From the NCBI GenBank assembly GCA_951802195.1, contig OX637632.1, positions 868,001-932,000 of the forward strand: a DNA stretch of 64,000 nt, read 5' to 3'. Below are positions 22,041-32,913 of this stretch, one piece after another; within the stretch, counting starts at the first letter, position 1, and each line of letters begins with the position of its first letter. Both the position numbers and the translations under genes were made by a program. Under the pieces are notes generated by a model. The model was not told where the DNA came from and searched no databases. It saw only the letters and a program-made list of their open reading frames with translations. Origin of the DNA: Tausonia pullulans (lineage: Eukaryota > Basidiomycota > Tremellomycetes > Cystofilobasidiales > Mrakiaceae).

Positions 22041-23200
22041 TCAATCCAGATCCAGCGGAGGCGAGTAAGGCGCCGATGCGGGCTCCGCCGCCACAGTCGC
22101 TGCAGGACGTGCGGCAGGCCGTTGCTTGCTCTCAAGCATCGGGAAAGCCTGGGGCGTGGCCTGGCCCGAGGAGGAGCCGAAGGGGTTGGTGGGCATGGGC
22201 TCTGCAGAGAGACAGAGACAATGGGTTACGCCCAGGACGAATGGGATGCGCGTATGAGCAGCTAAGACGCACCAGGCTGACTAGCCAGGAAGTCCTTGAC
22301 AACCTCCTCGAAGCTCTTGATCGTGCGCTTGCAGATCATGCTCCACGCCGCGCTAGAGATGGCTCCTGGAGGAAGCAGCGCGGAAAGCAGTCGTCGACAG
22401 GTGTCGCGCGCGTTACGGGTCAGTCCCGTCTCCTTACAGCCACTCTCCAGTATGGTAATCAGGGCGTCAACTCACCCTTGGGCGCTGACGGGAATGAGAA
22501 CCACCAGCCGAGGCCGCCAGCGACGTAGCCCTTAGGAAGCCAGACGACGGCCGACTTGCGATACCACCAAACGAGAATGAACTGGATGCCAGTCGTGAGA
22601 AACCAGAGGGCACTCGACAAAGTGCTGGCGAAGGAGGTCCTGGTGGACTGAAGGCTGGCATCTGAGAATAGTTGGAAGGACGTGAGGGAGAGGTGACGTG
22701 CCGCGACGAATAGGAAGGTGGAGGGAAGAGGGGTGCCGGTGGGTCGATTGTCAGTCCAACCCCTCCCCCACACGACCGATACCACCCAGGCACGAGCACA
22801 CTAACTAGTCTTCTCGAGATCAGCGATGAGCTTGTCGAGCTTGCGACGGAGCTTGGCCCACTTGGCGAACTCGTCCTGGGACGACGTCCGGTCGAGCTCA
22901 AGCTTAGCCTGGAGAATCTCGGGCTTGAGCGTCCGCTGGTGGGCGAGCGTAGATGACTTCCAATTGTAGAGTGAGAAGAGCTGGGTAGGTAAGGAGATGA
23001 TAAAGGATGACAATGGGGAGGGGGGGGGAGGTGAGACGAGTTGAGGCGGGACGACACGACACGTCAGAAGCCTGTCAAGATGGACTTGAAGGACAGAAGC
23101 AGAGAGAGCAACGGACAAAGTCGATGAGGACGGTCTTGCCGACCCAGTTGATGACCTCGGTTGCGAGGACGACAAGGAAGATGGCGAGGGCGAGTTCCAT
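22041..23200 (-). CDS. GET1: Get1/WRB-type tail-anchored protein insertion receptor subunit
   Basis: ER membrane receptor that, with Get2, takes tail-anchored proteins from the Get3 ATPase. Exons 23117..23200, 22806..22980, 22476..22661, 22273..22365 and 22041..22201 give 232 aa. First membrane span [20 protein letters not shown], then a cytosolic coiled coil ([36 protein letters not shown]) that in the family binds Get3, then two more spans ([38 protein letters not shown]). The coiled coil with KWAKLxRKxDK is diagnostic. The C-terminus after [11 protein letters not shown] carries an extra Pro/Ala-rich cytosolic tail of about 55 residues, reached only by splicing out 22202..22272; without that splice the protein would stop three residues later. 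It is tandem with the SET gene, 234 nt apart. Confidence 0.93.
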
Positions 23201-23635
23201 GGTAGGGTGTTTGAGGGAGGAAGCCAGCCTGTCATCGCGGCCGCGAGTTGACAGCGAGGGTCACGGACGGACCCGCGGCACACAGAGGCCCGGGCTCACC
23301 AGCCGATTTGGGTGGCAGTCAGTGTCTTGCCGCTCACAAGTGGCTCGAGCCGTCGTAACGTGCAATAACTGGGAAAGGTGAGGTACAGCAGAGTTGGAAT
23401 CAGAAAAAGAGAAGGCGGGATGACTTCGTGCAAGCATAGATGGACCGGATGAACCTTTGTTTCTTCTTTCTACAGATCAACGTACATCAGCCACAATCTC
23501 CATTGTCTGTCCGGCGAAGTCGGGCCCGAGCCCTACCTCCGTTCCTTCTCCCCTCCACGCCCTGGCGCATCGCATATCCTCCTCGACTTGCGCGTCCTAA
23601 AAAAGCCAGGGCTTCCCTGATACTGCTAACAGTCG
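23201..23635. other. Intergenic: Get1 promoter side
   Basis: No gene seen. Sequence is ordinary upstream flank of GET1, grading into the lower-GC stretch that begins near 23600. Confidence 0.4.
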
Positions 23636-24720
23636 ATGAGCTTCATGATGCAGCCGAGCGATTGGATCGCTCTCATGAATGTCTTGACGGGTTTTCTCGT
23701 CGATCCAATCGACGGCGAACGTCATCGAGGATGTATCGAATCTTTCGCATTCAAGGTTCTCACTGAGTATCGCCTCCTGCTGCACGACATCGACTCTAAG
23801 AAGGCTCGATCGCCACTGATCTGTCGCTCGGGCGGCCAGAAAAGACGCAGTGGCTCGTCTCTCTCACTACGGACCGAGATTGGAGAGTCTCCCTTGGCTC
23901 TAGTGCATGGTTGTCTTTTCGAGGGTTCATCTGTCCTACGGCCGGCGCTAAGATTGGATAACTGACCGGGAGGATGAGTCCACTCGAAAGATGGCAACAA
24001 GTTCTTTGAGGACGAATCCAAGGCTATACGGATGTCGGCCACCCTCCACGTCGTCGATGACAATGCACTGCGTCCACTAGCGCAGGTGATGTTTATCGGG
24101 ATCGCGTCCACTCCGCTATGTGGAATTCACCGGCATCAGCGTTGGAGCTATGCCTCTCGTCCCGATTCTAGAAGACATGTACGCGGAGGTCATCTCGATC
24201 TTGACCTTCATCCATAGGCCATTTCTTACTCTTTCCTCCAATTGATTAGAAGGGCACCCCTATGCTCAGCAGACCACCGATATTCTTTTGCGTCAAGTCC
24301 GCGGCCCTTCATGCAAGTTGCTCATCCTAGGTATACTCAAATCAAGGTTGAAATGGCTCTGGTCAACTTTTGCAACATCATCTGGGAGGCTTGCTCGGAG
24401 ATGGTTCACATCGACAAATTGTACGGAGATTTCTCGAAGTGGTTCTTCATCTAGCTGGGTGGCATCAGAGAGTCTAATCTGATATCAAGGACGACTATCT
24501 CGTCATGAAAGCATTAACAGTTTCTTCAGGACCTCTCTGTGGCTCGACACGAAGGCTCATCTCTCTACGATCGTCGCACTCGCGACCCACATACTCTCCC
24601 TTGAGATATACATTGTATTTCTTCCTCGCCTTATCGATGAACCTCCAACTCTCTTATTCCGTCTGCTGTTCAACCTTCAACTTGACGACGCCTCCCTCCC
24701 TCCGCCCTCCAATCATCATC
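23636..24720 (+). pseudogene. Candidate decayed or unannotated protein-coding gene, lower GC than neighbours
   Basis: Unlike other gaps in the window, this stretch has lower GC and reads as natural protein in several plus-strand segments that lie in different frames: for example VLTEYRLLLHDIDSKK, then TQWLVSLTTDRDWRVSLGSS, KDGNKFFEDESKAIRMSATL, RYVEFTGISVGAMPLVPILE, VEMALVNFCNIIWEACSEMV and SLWLDTKAHLSTIVALATHI. The pieces are leucine-rich and resemble fragments of F-box/LRR or MATH/BTB-like fungal proteins, but I cannot name a family. I could not join them into one frame with credible introns. Either the gene is decayed or it has more exons than I can resolve. Minus-strand frames also look open here (for example 23597-23785), which lowers certainty on strand. 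Confidence 0.35.
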
Positions 24721-25301
24721 CCCCTCTCCCCTGACAAGCGAGCCTCGCCTTCTTTCCCCATCAGCATGTCAACGAACCCGTGCTTTGATCGGTCAGTGTC
24801 TCCGTCTCCCACGCTCCAGCATGCTACTCAGCCCTCTGACGGCGTCTGTTCTCATGTCTAGGTCCCCGGTTGTGTTCAGTCCTTCGATTTATTCCTTTCT
24901 TTTGCCCTCCATCCATCCATCCGTCGCTTTGGGTCACTCGCTTGCTCTGCTTTCTTCTTTTAAGCGTCCTTGTTCGTCTCCATTCATGCGACTGCACTGC
25001 TAAAGACCAAACGCTCGAACGACCAGACATTTGATTGCAAAAGGCAGACAAGCAAGCTAGCTAGCTACTGACAGATCAAAAGAGAGACAGTCAAAGAGAC
25101 CCAAAGACGGGCAGAGACAGGGGTCTATTAAGAAATTAAGAGATACGAGAGAGATCAGAGAGAGCGTGTGGGTTGGGTGGGAAAGGAGCGACGTATTGGT
25201 GAACGGGCGTGCGAGGAGTTCCAAAACGGTTCATGAGGTGATGAAGGGGTGGCGCAGGTGGCGGAGAAAGAAGAGAGACGAACGGGGGCGACGAAGAACA
25301 T
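24721..25301. other. Intergenic: 3' flank of chitin deacetylase A
   Basis: No gene seen. Contains simple CCAT/TCCA repeats near 24910-24930 and is AG-rich toward 25130. Confidence 0.5.
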
Positions 25302-27617
25302 CTAGAGGAAGATACGGAGAGCGACAGTAGCGATGGCAGCGGCTCCAACGCTCTGGCGGATGGAGGTGAGCATCCTAGCTTCCGCGCCGGACTTGGCTCC
25401 TGCGGCAGCGGCAACAACAGAGGCGCTGGCTGAGGCCGAAGCCGCTTCCTTGGAGGCAGAGTTTGAAGTGGCGCTTGAGAAAGCGGCCAAGGAGGCGGAG
25501 GAAGAAGCGACAGTAGGGGAGGCTGAAGCGGAGGAGGCTGAAGCGGAGGAGGCTGAAGCGGGGGGGATGGCGGATGAGGACGAATTGGCTGAGGCCGAAC
25601 CGCTGCTCGAGACAAGCGAGATGCCAGAGATAATATCTGAGGTGCCGGTTTTCGCATTCTTGTACCTATGGAAAATTATAGAACTGAGCGAGGATCATGA
25701 AGGGATAGAGGAGCGGCATTCCTCACCAGTCTTGGCCCCAGACATCCGGGATGTTGGCCGTCTGCCATCCCTGGGCCTGGATCTGAGGCCACGTCGTAAT
25801 AAAGGCATCAACAGCGCCATCATTGAGAACATGCTGGAGGGTGATGAGGCCGGGACTCTTAGGTCCGTTGATGAAGCCGTTCAGGCGTTCTGAAGGGGTG
25901 ACGACAAGAACTCAGAGTTTGCAGAGAGGTTGCGTTTCGATGACGAGCTGTACTTACGAACTACCTCGCCCTCAGTCTGACCAGAGCCGATATGCTGTGA
26001 TCCGTCCAGTAAGGTGTCAGAAGGCGCCGGAGTTGAAGGAGAATTGATGAGCTCACCCAATCCTCGCTGTCATTGTTCCAAATGACGGTCTTGAGGCCAA
26101 AGACCTCGCGGGCGATGGCCCTGACTCGCTGGTCAACGTCGCCAAAGGGAGGACGCCAGAAGGCAGGGATCTTGCCGAAGTTGGAGTCTGCGAGGATCTA
26201 GAGATAACGGCCCATGAGCAAGCTATGGCGTCGGGAGAAGGGCACAGCAACAAACCTGCATTGTCCAGCCGATCTTAAGTCGGGCGGAAGAGGAGACGTC
26301 AACAAAGCAAGCGAATAAGCTTGGACTGCCCGAGGAAAGTGGCTGACCTCAGCGACAACCTGCTCGTTGGACAGCGAGGTCATGTAAGGATGAGACCACG
26401 TGTGGATCGCAAAGTGGGCGCCATGAAGGGCGCGGGCCTGCAGGAAGATGTCGGGGCTGGTGTTTTGGGAAGCGGTCAGCTCACATGTCAAGGCAAAGAG
26501 CATAATGGTCGTACTTGGACTTGACGTTGCCACCGATGTAAAAGTGCGCTGATAGAGGACGGAGTACACCTGTGAGTCGAGCCATGGCCACAGAAGATCG
26601 GATTCGCTCTGTTACGCACTCGCCGAGATATTATGCTGGTCAAAGAACTGGTAGAGGCGGACACCAGGAGGAAGGGGCCCATCGTCTGCGAAGCGAGGAA
26701 GAAAAGCGCGTGATCAGCATCCGCTGCGCGCGCCCTTGGACATTTCCCATCTTTCCTCCGCTCACCCTGCGAGATTCCGATCTTGCCGTCGGGTGCGTTA
26801 TACTGGTCGGTCTTGTCAAAACAGCCCCACGCGTTGGCACTTAGCGAGACCAACTGTATCAGTATGTGGAGGGGAAGCAAATCCAACAATGACAATTTGC
26901 TGCCGCTGGTTCCGGCGGAAACTTGCGCCCATTTCTGCTGCCGCGTCGAAGACTAAGTGTTGAAGGGATTCTCACCAGATAGTTGGGTCAAGGGCGTTAA
27001 GACCAGCAGGGTCTGTGTCATTACAGTGAATTAGCGATGGGCCAGGAGAGGACTACGAGAGATAGAGAGAAGCAGAGAGCGCGAAGAAATGGTGCCGCCT
27101 AACCCCCCCTTACCCCCGGTCGGCTCCCTTCATATGCTCTCTCTCTCTCCATTGATATGTTCAACTGAGGACAAAACTACGAGGACTTACATGTAGGCCA
27201 GCCATTTGTTACGGTGGCGACCGGGCAGACCTGGGGCGACGGGACAAGGCCAGCCGCGATGACGGCATTGAGCTTGTCGCGCCACGCCTGGGGCAATGTG
27301 TCGGTCGAAGGAGTCGAGCCCGAGGCAGGATAGAGGGCCGCCCAAGCTGTATCGGACGGGACGACAGATACGAGAACGCATATGACCGGGAGCGCAAGAA
27401 TAGATCGTGGGGTGAGTGACGACGCGTGGGCTCGCTTGCGAGCCTTGGTATCTCTCACCAGCTGGTCTAGCACCCACTCACCATCGGTACCCACGTCTGG
27501 GATGGGCATTTGCCTTCGCTGGAAGAGATCCTCGACCTCGGCATGGGTGGGCACGGCGAGGGTAGATGGCGCAGTCGCGGCGAGGACGAGGAGGGAGAGG
27601 GAAACGAGGGCAAGCAT
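25302..27617 (-). CDS. Chitin deacetylase A (CE4), secreted, GPI-type
   Basis: Cell-wall enzyme that converts chitin to chitosan by removing N-acetyl groups. Twelve exons: 27482..27617, 27191..27346, 26976..27012, 26766..26839, 26620..26685, 26515..26548, 26348..26456, 26256..26273, 26057..26197, 25958..25994, 25727..25889, 25302..25665; 444 aa. Signal peptide [20 protein letters not shown]. NodB motifs: [12 protein letters not shown] (motif 1), HTWSHPYM (motif 2, metal His pair), [14 protein letters not shown] (motif 3), ITLQH (motif 5). Motif 1 usually reads FDDGP; here the residue before DD is Gln, while both Asp are kept. A Ser/Ala-rich spacer follows the domain (three near-copies of a 15-nt unit), then a hydrophobic tail [15 protein letters not shown] fitting a GPI signal. 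One exon is only 18 nt (IGWTMQ). It is a paralogue of the gene at 40622-42514. Confidence 0.93.
25521..25562. repeat. 15-nt tandem repeat in the stalk of chitin deacetylase A
   Basis: About 2.8 copies of GGCTGAAGCGGAGGA (plus strand), encoding repeated Ser/Ala residues in the spacer between the NodB domain and the GPI signal. Such repeats commonly vary in copy number between strains. Confidence 0.8.
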
Positions 27618-29076
27618 GTTGTTGTTCTTCGCAGCGATTGGAGAAGTGTGCGGGGTAGAGCGAGCGAGCTGAAGGGCAACAAGCGAGTTTCTATGGCCAG
27701 TGGGAGAGTCTTTAAGTTTGAAAAGGGAAGAAAGAGGGAGAAGGATTAATGTGAACCAGAGAGGAAGGGAGGTGGAGGAAGGGGAGAAGGAAGGGCGGTA
27801 AGGAGAAGGGTAGGAAGTGAGGGTTAAGTTGTTGACAGCTCTGCTCGGCGGTTTCTGTTTCGTTGGCTTTGCCTCTGCCACACCCGTTTCGCTCCGTCGG
27901 CGCGCCTGTCACTGCTGGCTGACTGTTGTCATCGGCTCCGCCGGCCGGCTTGTCTGTCCCCGCGCGGTGGTGCGTGCCAACTTTCCCACGTGGTGCATCC
28001 ATTCCCATCGAGCGCCCACAGACGTTACCGCAACGAAAATCAGATCCTCGGAGCATGGAAAGAGGTAAACTGCGGACCGGAGTGGCGACCGAATGAAGAC
28101 GTTCTACTGATTCCTCTTTTTCATCTCAACCTCCAGCGACGGTCACCAGTGGGGCGGGTTGCAACACGTGGGCCTCTCTCGCTCTCCCAACGTTGACCGG
28201 TTGGTGTCTCCTCACACCGACTCAAAAGAGAAGTCAAGAAGAAAATGGGTAGAGGTCGGGGAAAACGTAAAGACAGGGACCGGAGTACAGAGACGATTGT
28301 CCGCAGACTCCGCCTTGCTGACTACATGACCCGCCAACAATACTGACCTCTTTGAAAGCGTCGATCACCCTCTCTTCGCCTCATCTTCTCTTCCTTGCTT
28401 GGCTGTTGGAGACGGGGCGTGCAACTCCGAGTCGCTGGTTGGCTGTGCTGTAGTACGATGTTGCTACTTTTCAAGAGAGATATGAAGGCAAGGCTGAACG
28501 GCCTTATCCCTTCTTCCTTCTTTCTCTGCCAAAGCCTGACGAGTTCGGCTGCTTTTCCTCCTTCGTTCTCTCCCTAGACGGCCAGCTTCTCTCACTTGCT
28601 TGTCGCGTCTTCTCCTCGAATGCGGCGCGGCGGTGTGTCCTTTGTCCCTTCTTCGCCTTCGGCGCTCGCTCGCTCGAGCCTTCTCCTGACGCCTTCCCTT
28701 CCAGGGTCTACTCCCGCCCCGGCCCGCATATGTGATATAGCTTATGAGGAGGTCGGGCCCGCACTCCGCCCTGCTCGATCGCCCGAGGCCCTCGCTCAGT
28801 AGCATCCTTCTCTCCAAAGCGAGAGAAGGACGGAGGACTGACACCGACGAGCGTCGCGAGCAAGAGGTGCACTTCCTCTCCCACCTCGCTCACTCGACGC
28901 CATCGCTTTCGGCCTTGTTCACTCGCTCTATTTTGGCCAGCCCGTCTACGAGTGTCCCCTGGGCTTTGGCCGAACCCTCCGAACGCCAGTCTCAGCAGCC
29001 AGCCCTGCCGTCTCCTTCTCCCACCACCAAAATCGCGCCGCTCCTAAGACTTCCTGCTCTCCAGCGTTAACCCATC
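27618..29076. other. Divergent intergenic region: chitin deacetylase A / kinase
   Basis: 1.46 kb between two divergent starts. The first 200 nt upstream of the deacetylase are GA-rich on the plus strand. I see no gene, tRNA or clear operator; open frames near 28464-28844 and 28744-29070 mirror each other on opposite strands and look GC-driven. Confidence 0.5.
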
Positions 29077-32000
29077 ATGTCGGAGCCTGTCCCCTCGTCG
29101 TCCAATCAGCCCAGCTTGTACGAGCTGCCGAATATCGATCTCCTTCTCACCTTCACTGTCGCCGTCAGTCTCCTATTGGGTTGCGCCTGACTTCCTCATT
29201 GCTCTCCCCCTTGCACGTTGTTGATGCCCACCCGTCCGCCCGTCTCCTCTCACAGGCCAGCGAGCCGCAGAGGAATGCCGCCCCACGGGCCCTTCTCGAC
29301 GTCTTCGAGTCGCCCGAGACCCTTGCGAGGCTCCATGTGGACAGCAAGGGTGCGGAATCTGCTCTTCTCCGGAAGTTCACCCTCCAAGCGCAACAGGTCC
29401 GTGCCTTCGCTCGTCCCTCGACGACAAGTAGATTCTTCCTCTTTTGCACCATGGCGATCTGCTGACAATTTTGATGTGAATTTACTTGCTTTCTCTTGGT
29501 TCTGTGATCCACGCGTCTTGCTCCGCTGCACCCTTAGACTTGCCGCTGCCCGACGATCGACAGCAATCTCCTCCGGATCCTGCAGCTCCACCTACTCAAG
29601 CTCCAGTTTGCCACGCGGATGACGCTCCCCCTACCGGCAACGGATATTGAGCTGCGCGAGATGGAAGGCGCAAGCTCGTCCGTCACGCGCAAGGGCGACC
29701 TCGAGGCCGTGAGGACGACGGTTGGAAGGGGTACTTGGCTTGGCGGAGAACCGGTCGCAGTCAAGCGACTCAAGACGGGCTCTAATAGACAGGACGTCAA
29801 GGTGCCCTCATCATCTCAAGATCTCAGGGGAGAAAGAACGGAGTCCAATATTGGCCTGTAACACTGAAGGCTGACGCACGTGTGGACTCGACTTCGTGTG
29901 CCTGTCGTTCTCTCAGGATCTGCGTAAGGAGGTCGACGCTCTTCGTGCCCTCTCACACCCCAATGTCCCTGTCCTGCTCGGTTTCTCCTGGGAGGATACC
30001 AAGCCTGTCGCTGAGAGGCAACCTTTCTTCGTCATCCCTTGGTGAGTAGAAATCAACGAGGGAACTAGGATCGGGTTCAGCCACGGAGCGATGGTGCGCC
30101 TGGGGAAGCCGGCTGACAGGCGCCGTCGGTTCCTCCGTCCTTCAACAGGATGGCAAATGGCACTGCCAACGAATATCTCCAGGTAGGCGTCTATATTTCA
30201 AATATTGATTTGCCTTTAGTCCGGACTCTAGTGCTTATCATCCTCCGTTTCTCTCAGGCCCGCCCCAAAGCCGACCGTTTCAGGATCGTGCGCCCCCGTC
30301 CGTTTGCCATCCAAGCTATCTCAACCACAGCTGAACCTGTCCTTTTATCTGCAGATATCTGAGGTCACTTCAGCCCTCGCCTATCTTCACGCCTCCAGCT
30401 TTGTCCATGGCGATCTGAGAGGGGTGCGCCGTTGAATCCTTTTATGCAAATCCAAACCCCAAGTTGACACCGCGTATCCCATCTCTTTCTCCGCTGTTTC
30501 GCTGCTCTCTTACAGGAGAACGTCCTGATAGATGACTCGGCCAAGGCGTATCTCAGTGACTACGGGTCGTGCATCAACCACGACGACAGTGCGTTTTCGA
30601 CCCGCGGGCCAAGTTGACGGCTGAGGGCCAATCTAACTTAATATCTCCTGGGCGCCCAAAGTGATGTCGCTCGAGAGCGTCGGGGAAGGAGTCACTGGAG
30701 CGGTCAGGTCAGTTTGAAGCGAATTCTCTCTCTGTGGCACTCTTGCCTTCTGGATTGCGCGTACTGACCGCAGCTTTGCGCGTTTTCTAGGTGGTCGGCC
30801 CCGTTCGTAATACAGACAAAGATCTTGTCCTTGTGTCTGACCGGGCCTGAGACTCAATTTTTGTCTTCTCTTATACAGGGAACGGCTTGAGGGCGGACCC
30901 TCGACGGAGCGCACGGACGTTTACTCGTGGGCATGCATGGTTGTTGAGGTCAGTACCTGTCCTTTCCTGTCTCATTTGTCTTCCATCGCGCCACTATCAA
31001 AACTGACAGCCCTCTTCTCTTGTATCAATGCTGTGATAAACCTTGTTTGCGTGCTCTCCTCTCAGCTCATGTCGGATCTCCCGCCGTTTGAGCCCAAGCA
31101 CTCCACGAACGCGCAAGTCGTGCGTCCTGACGTTCACTTTTGTACTTCGAGGGCGCCTTTCATTGACAGGATCTCATCTCGATCGACGATCTCTCTCTTC
31201 ACTGTTCTCCTTTGACTCCCAGATTCGGGCTGTTCGCAAGGGTGAGCGTCCCTCGCGGCCCTCCAAGCCTTCGGCGCGCTCTCTCGACGACCATCTCTGG
31301 CGGCTTGTTCAGCAGTCGTGGGCTTCGAACCCCAAAGAGCGTCCTTCATCGAGCGAGCTCGAAAACTATTTCAAGGAGACAGCGATGGCCTCGTCGGCGG
31401 CGTTGGCTAGGAGCGGGCAGACGCAGTCATTGCAGTCGTCTCAGCAGCACGCGCGATCGGCGCACTCGGGTGGGTCTGTGGGCAATCTTCTCTACGCTGC
31501 ATTCATTTAGCATGGGCGTGCTGGCTTGAGCGCAACTAAAAGAAGTTCCGGTGTTTCTTTGGTCGTATCCTTGCTCTGGGCATGAACTCAGATATTTTGC
31601 ATGCGCCTTCATCTCGTTCGTCCGCCCGCTCGTCCCAGACGACGTCCGGCGGCGGCTCCCCGAGCGGGTCCAAGAAGGGCAACCCCTCTCTCCGCTCCAC
31701 ATCTTCCGGCGGCGCCACGCACGGTGGAGACGCCAATGTGATCTGCGCAGGTCAAGCCAGTAAGTCCTCAGCCCCTCTATCTTTTCTTCCTCTTCCTCAT
31801 CACGCACGTGCGTCGGAGTCTGACTTGACGATCTAATATCCCCTCGAACTCTCTCATCCAGATCCCCTCGAGTCCGCCTTCTTCGCTGTCCCATCGCAAC
31901 CGCGCAAAGACAAGTCGTCTTCCAGGGCCGACAGCAGCAACAGCAATGGCGGCTTCCTCGGCCGTCTCACTGGCACCTACAAGAGCACCACGGGTTCATC

Positions 32001-32175
32001 GTCGTCCGATGCCTCGTCCAGCACGCGGAGCAAGGACCCGAACACGCGGAGTAAGAGCCGTAAGAGCGAGCCGGGCAGCTCCAAGACGCCCAAGAGCCCG
32101 ATGGGTGCTACTGGCGTTGGGTCAAGGGAGAGGTCGAGGCAGGCGGCGCTCGTGGCTGCCGGGCTGGACGTTTAA
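29077..32175 (+). CDS. Tyrosine-kinase-like (TKL) protein kinase
   Basis: Fifteen exons: 29077..29163, 29256..29396, 29538..29801, 29917..30041, 30149..30182, 30258..30287, 30355..30423, 30516..30588, 30662..30707, 30791..30802, 30879..30948, 31066..31119, 31223..31469, 31592..31759, 31862..32175; 577 aa. After about 130 residues with no known domain, the kinase fold runs roughly 130-410: VGRGTWLGGEPVAVKRL (Gly loop and Lys), LSHPNVPVLLGFSWE, VIPWMANGTANEYL, FVHGDLRGENVLIDD, LSDYGSC, RWSAPE, DVYSWACMVVELMSDLPPFE and RPSRP. HGDL replaces HRDL, DLR replaces DLK, and DYG replaces DFG; the catalytic Asp, the Asn and the metal Asp are kept, so it may be active. The remaining 165 residues are Ser/Arg-rich and disordered. 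One exon, 12 nt, encodes the RWSAP core. No orthologue symbol is assigned. Confidence 0.88.
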
Positions 32176-32913
32176 GACAGGGAGGAAGGGTGTCTCTGTG
32201 CTCGAGTTTGTGGTCCTTCTCCATCTTTACTTCCCCATCTCCTCCCGTCTCTCCTCTCTCTGTTTTCTCTCACTCTCCTTCTCTGCCTCCCTCTTCCTGT
32301 CTCTATATCTCTCCTCTGGCTTAATTGGTGCTCTTCTATTTGTGTGGTAATGAGGTCTTTATGGTTAATGTGAATGTGATACACCCTGCCGAGTCGTCCC
32401 TGGGCGTCGTTGTGGTTGGTGGCAGTGAGTAAACAACACGCACACTTTCCCCTGTCCGCTCGCGTCGGATCGTCGTCGCGTGTGCGCGTACAAGCGCTTG
32501 TTGGACGATCTTGTTTGAAATCTTGACCCCCTGACGCTCCGCCTCAGTGGGATTCAATCTGGAACCACGGTCAAAGCTTTGAGACCCCCATCTTCAGGCA
32601 TGGCTGGCGGCCTTTCACTCGTCGCTCTCCGCCATTCAAGCGCTATCAAATCGACCCCTCTCACCATCCTCATCCTCTCAAGCCCCGTCTCCTCCTCTCC
32701 TCAGGCTCGGCTTTCGCCGCTTTCGCCGCTTCCGAACTGCCCCGCTCCCAGACTTTGCGTGATAAACCATGACTCTCACTCATCCTGGTGCCGACCAACC
32801 CTCCACTACCGCCTTCACACGCCGGCTAGATCCCCTGTCCCTCAGCCCAACGATCCTCCCTGCTCCAACCAACCTCCACCCACCCAAGCCCCACATTGCA
32901 CCAAGTTTCTTCC
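32176..32913. other. Intergenic between kinase and Ser-rich ORF
   Basis: 738 nt with no gene seen. The first part (32210-32330) is a pyrimidine-rich 3' flank (TCTCTC, CTTCCT runs); the second is the presumed promoter of the gene at 32914. Confidence 0.5.

Noticed and set aside
17375-23200. Possible functional cluster of PNS1, SET and GET1
   Set aside because: The three share strand and proximity only; their roles (transport, chromatin, tail-anchor insertion) do not suggest a pathway.
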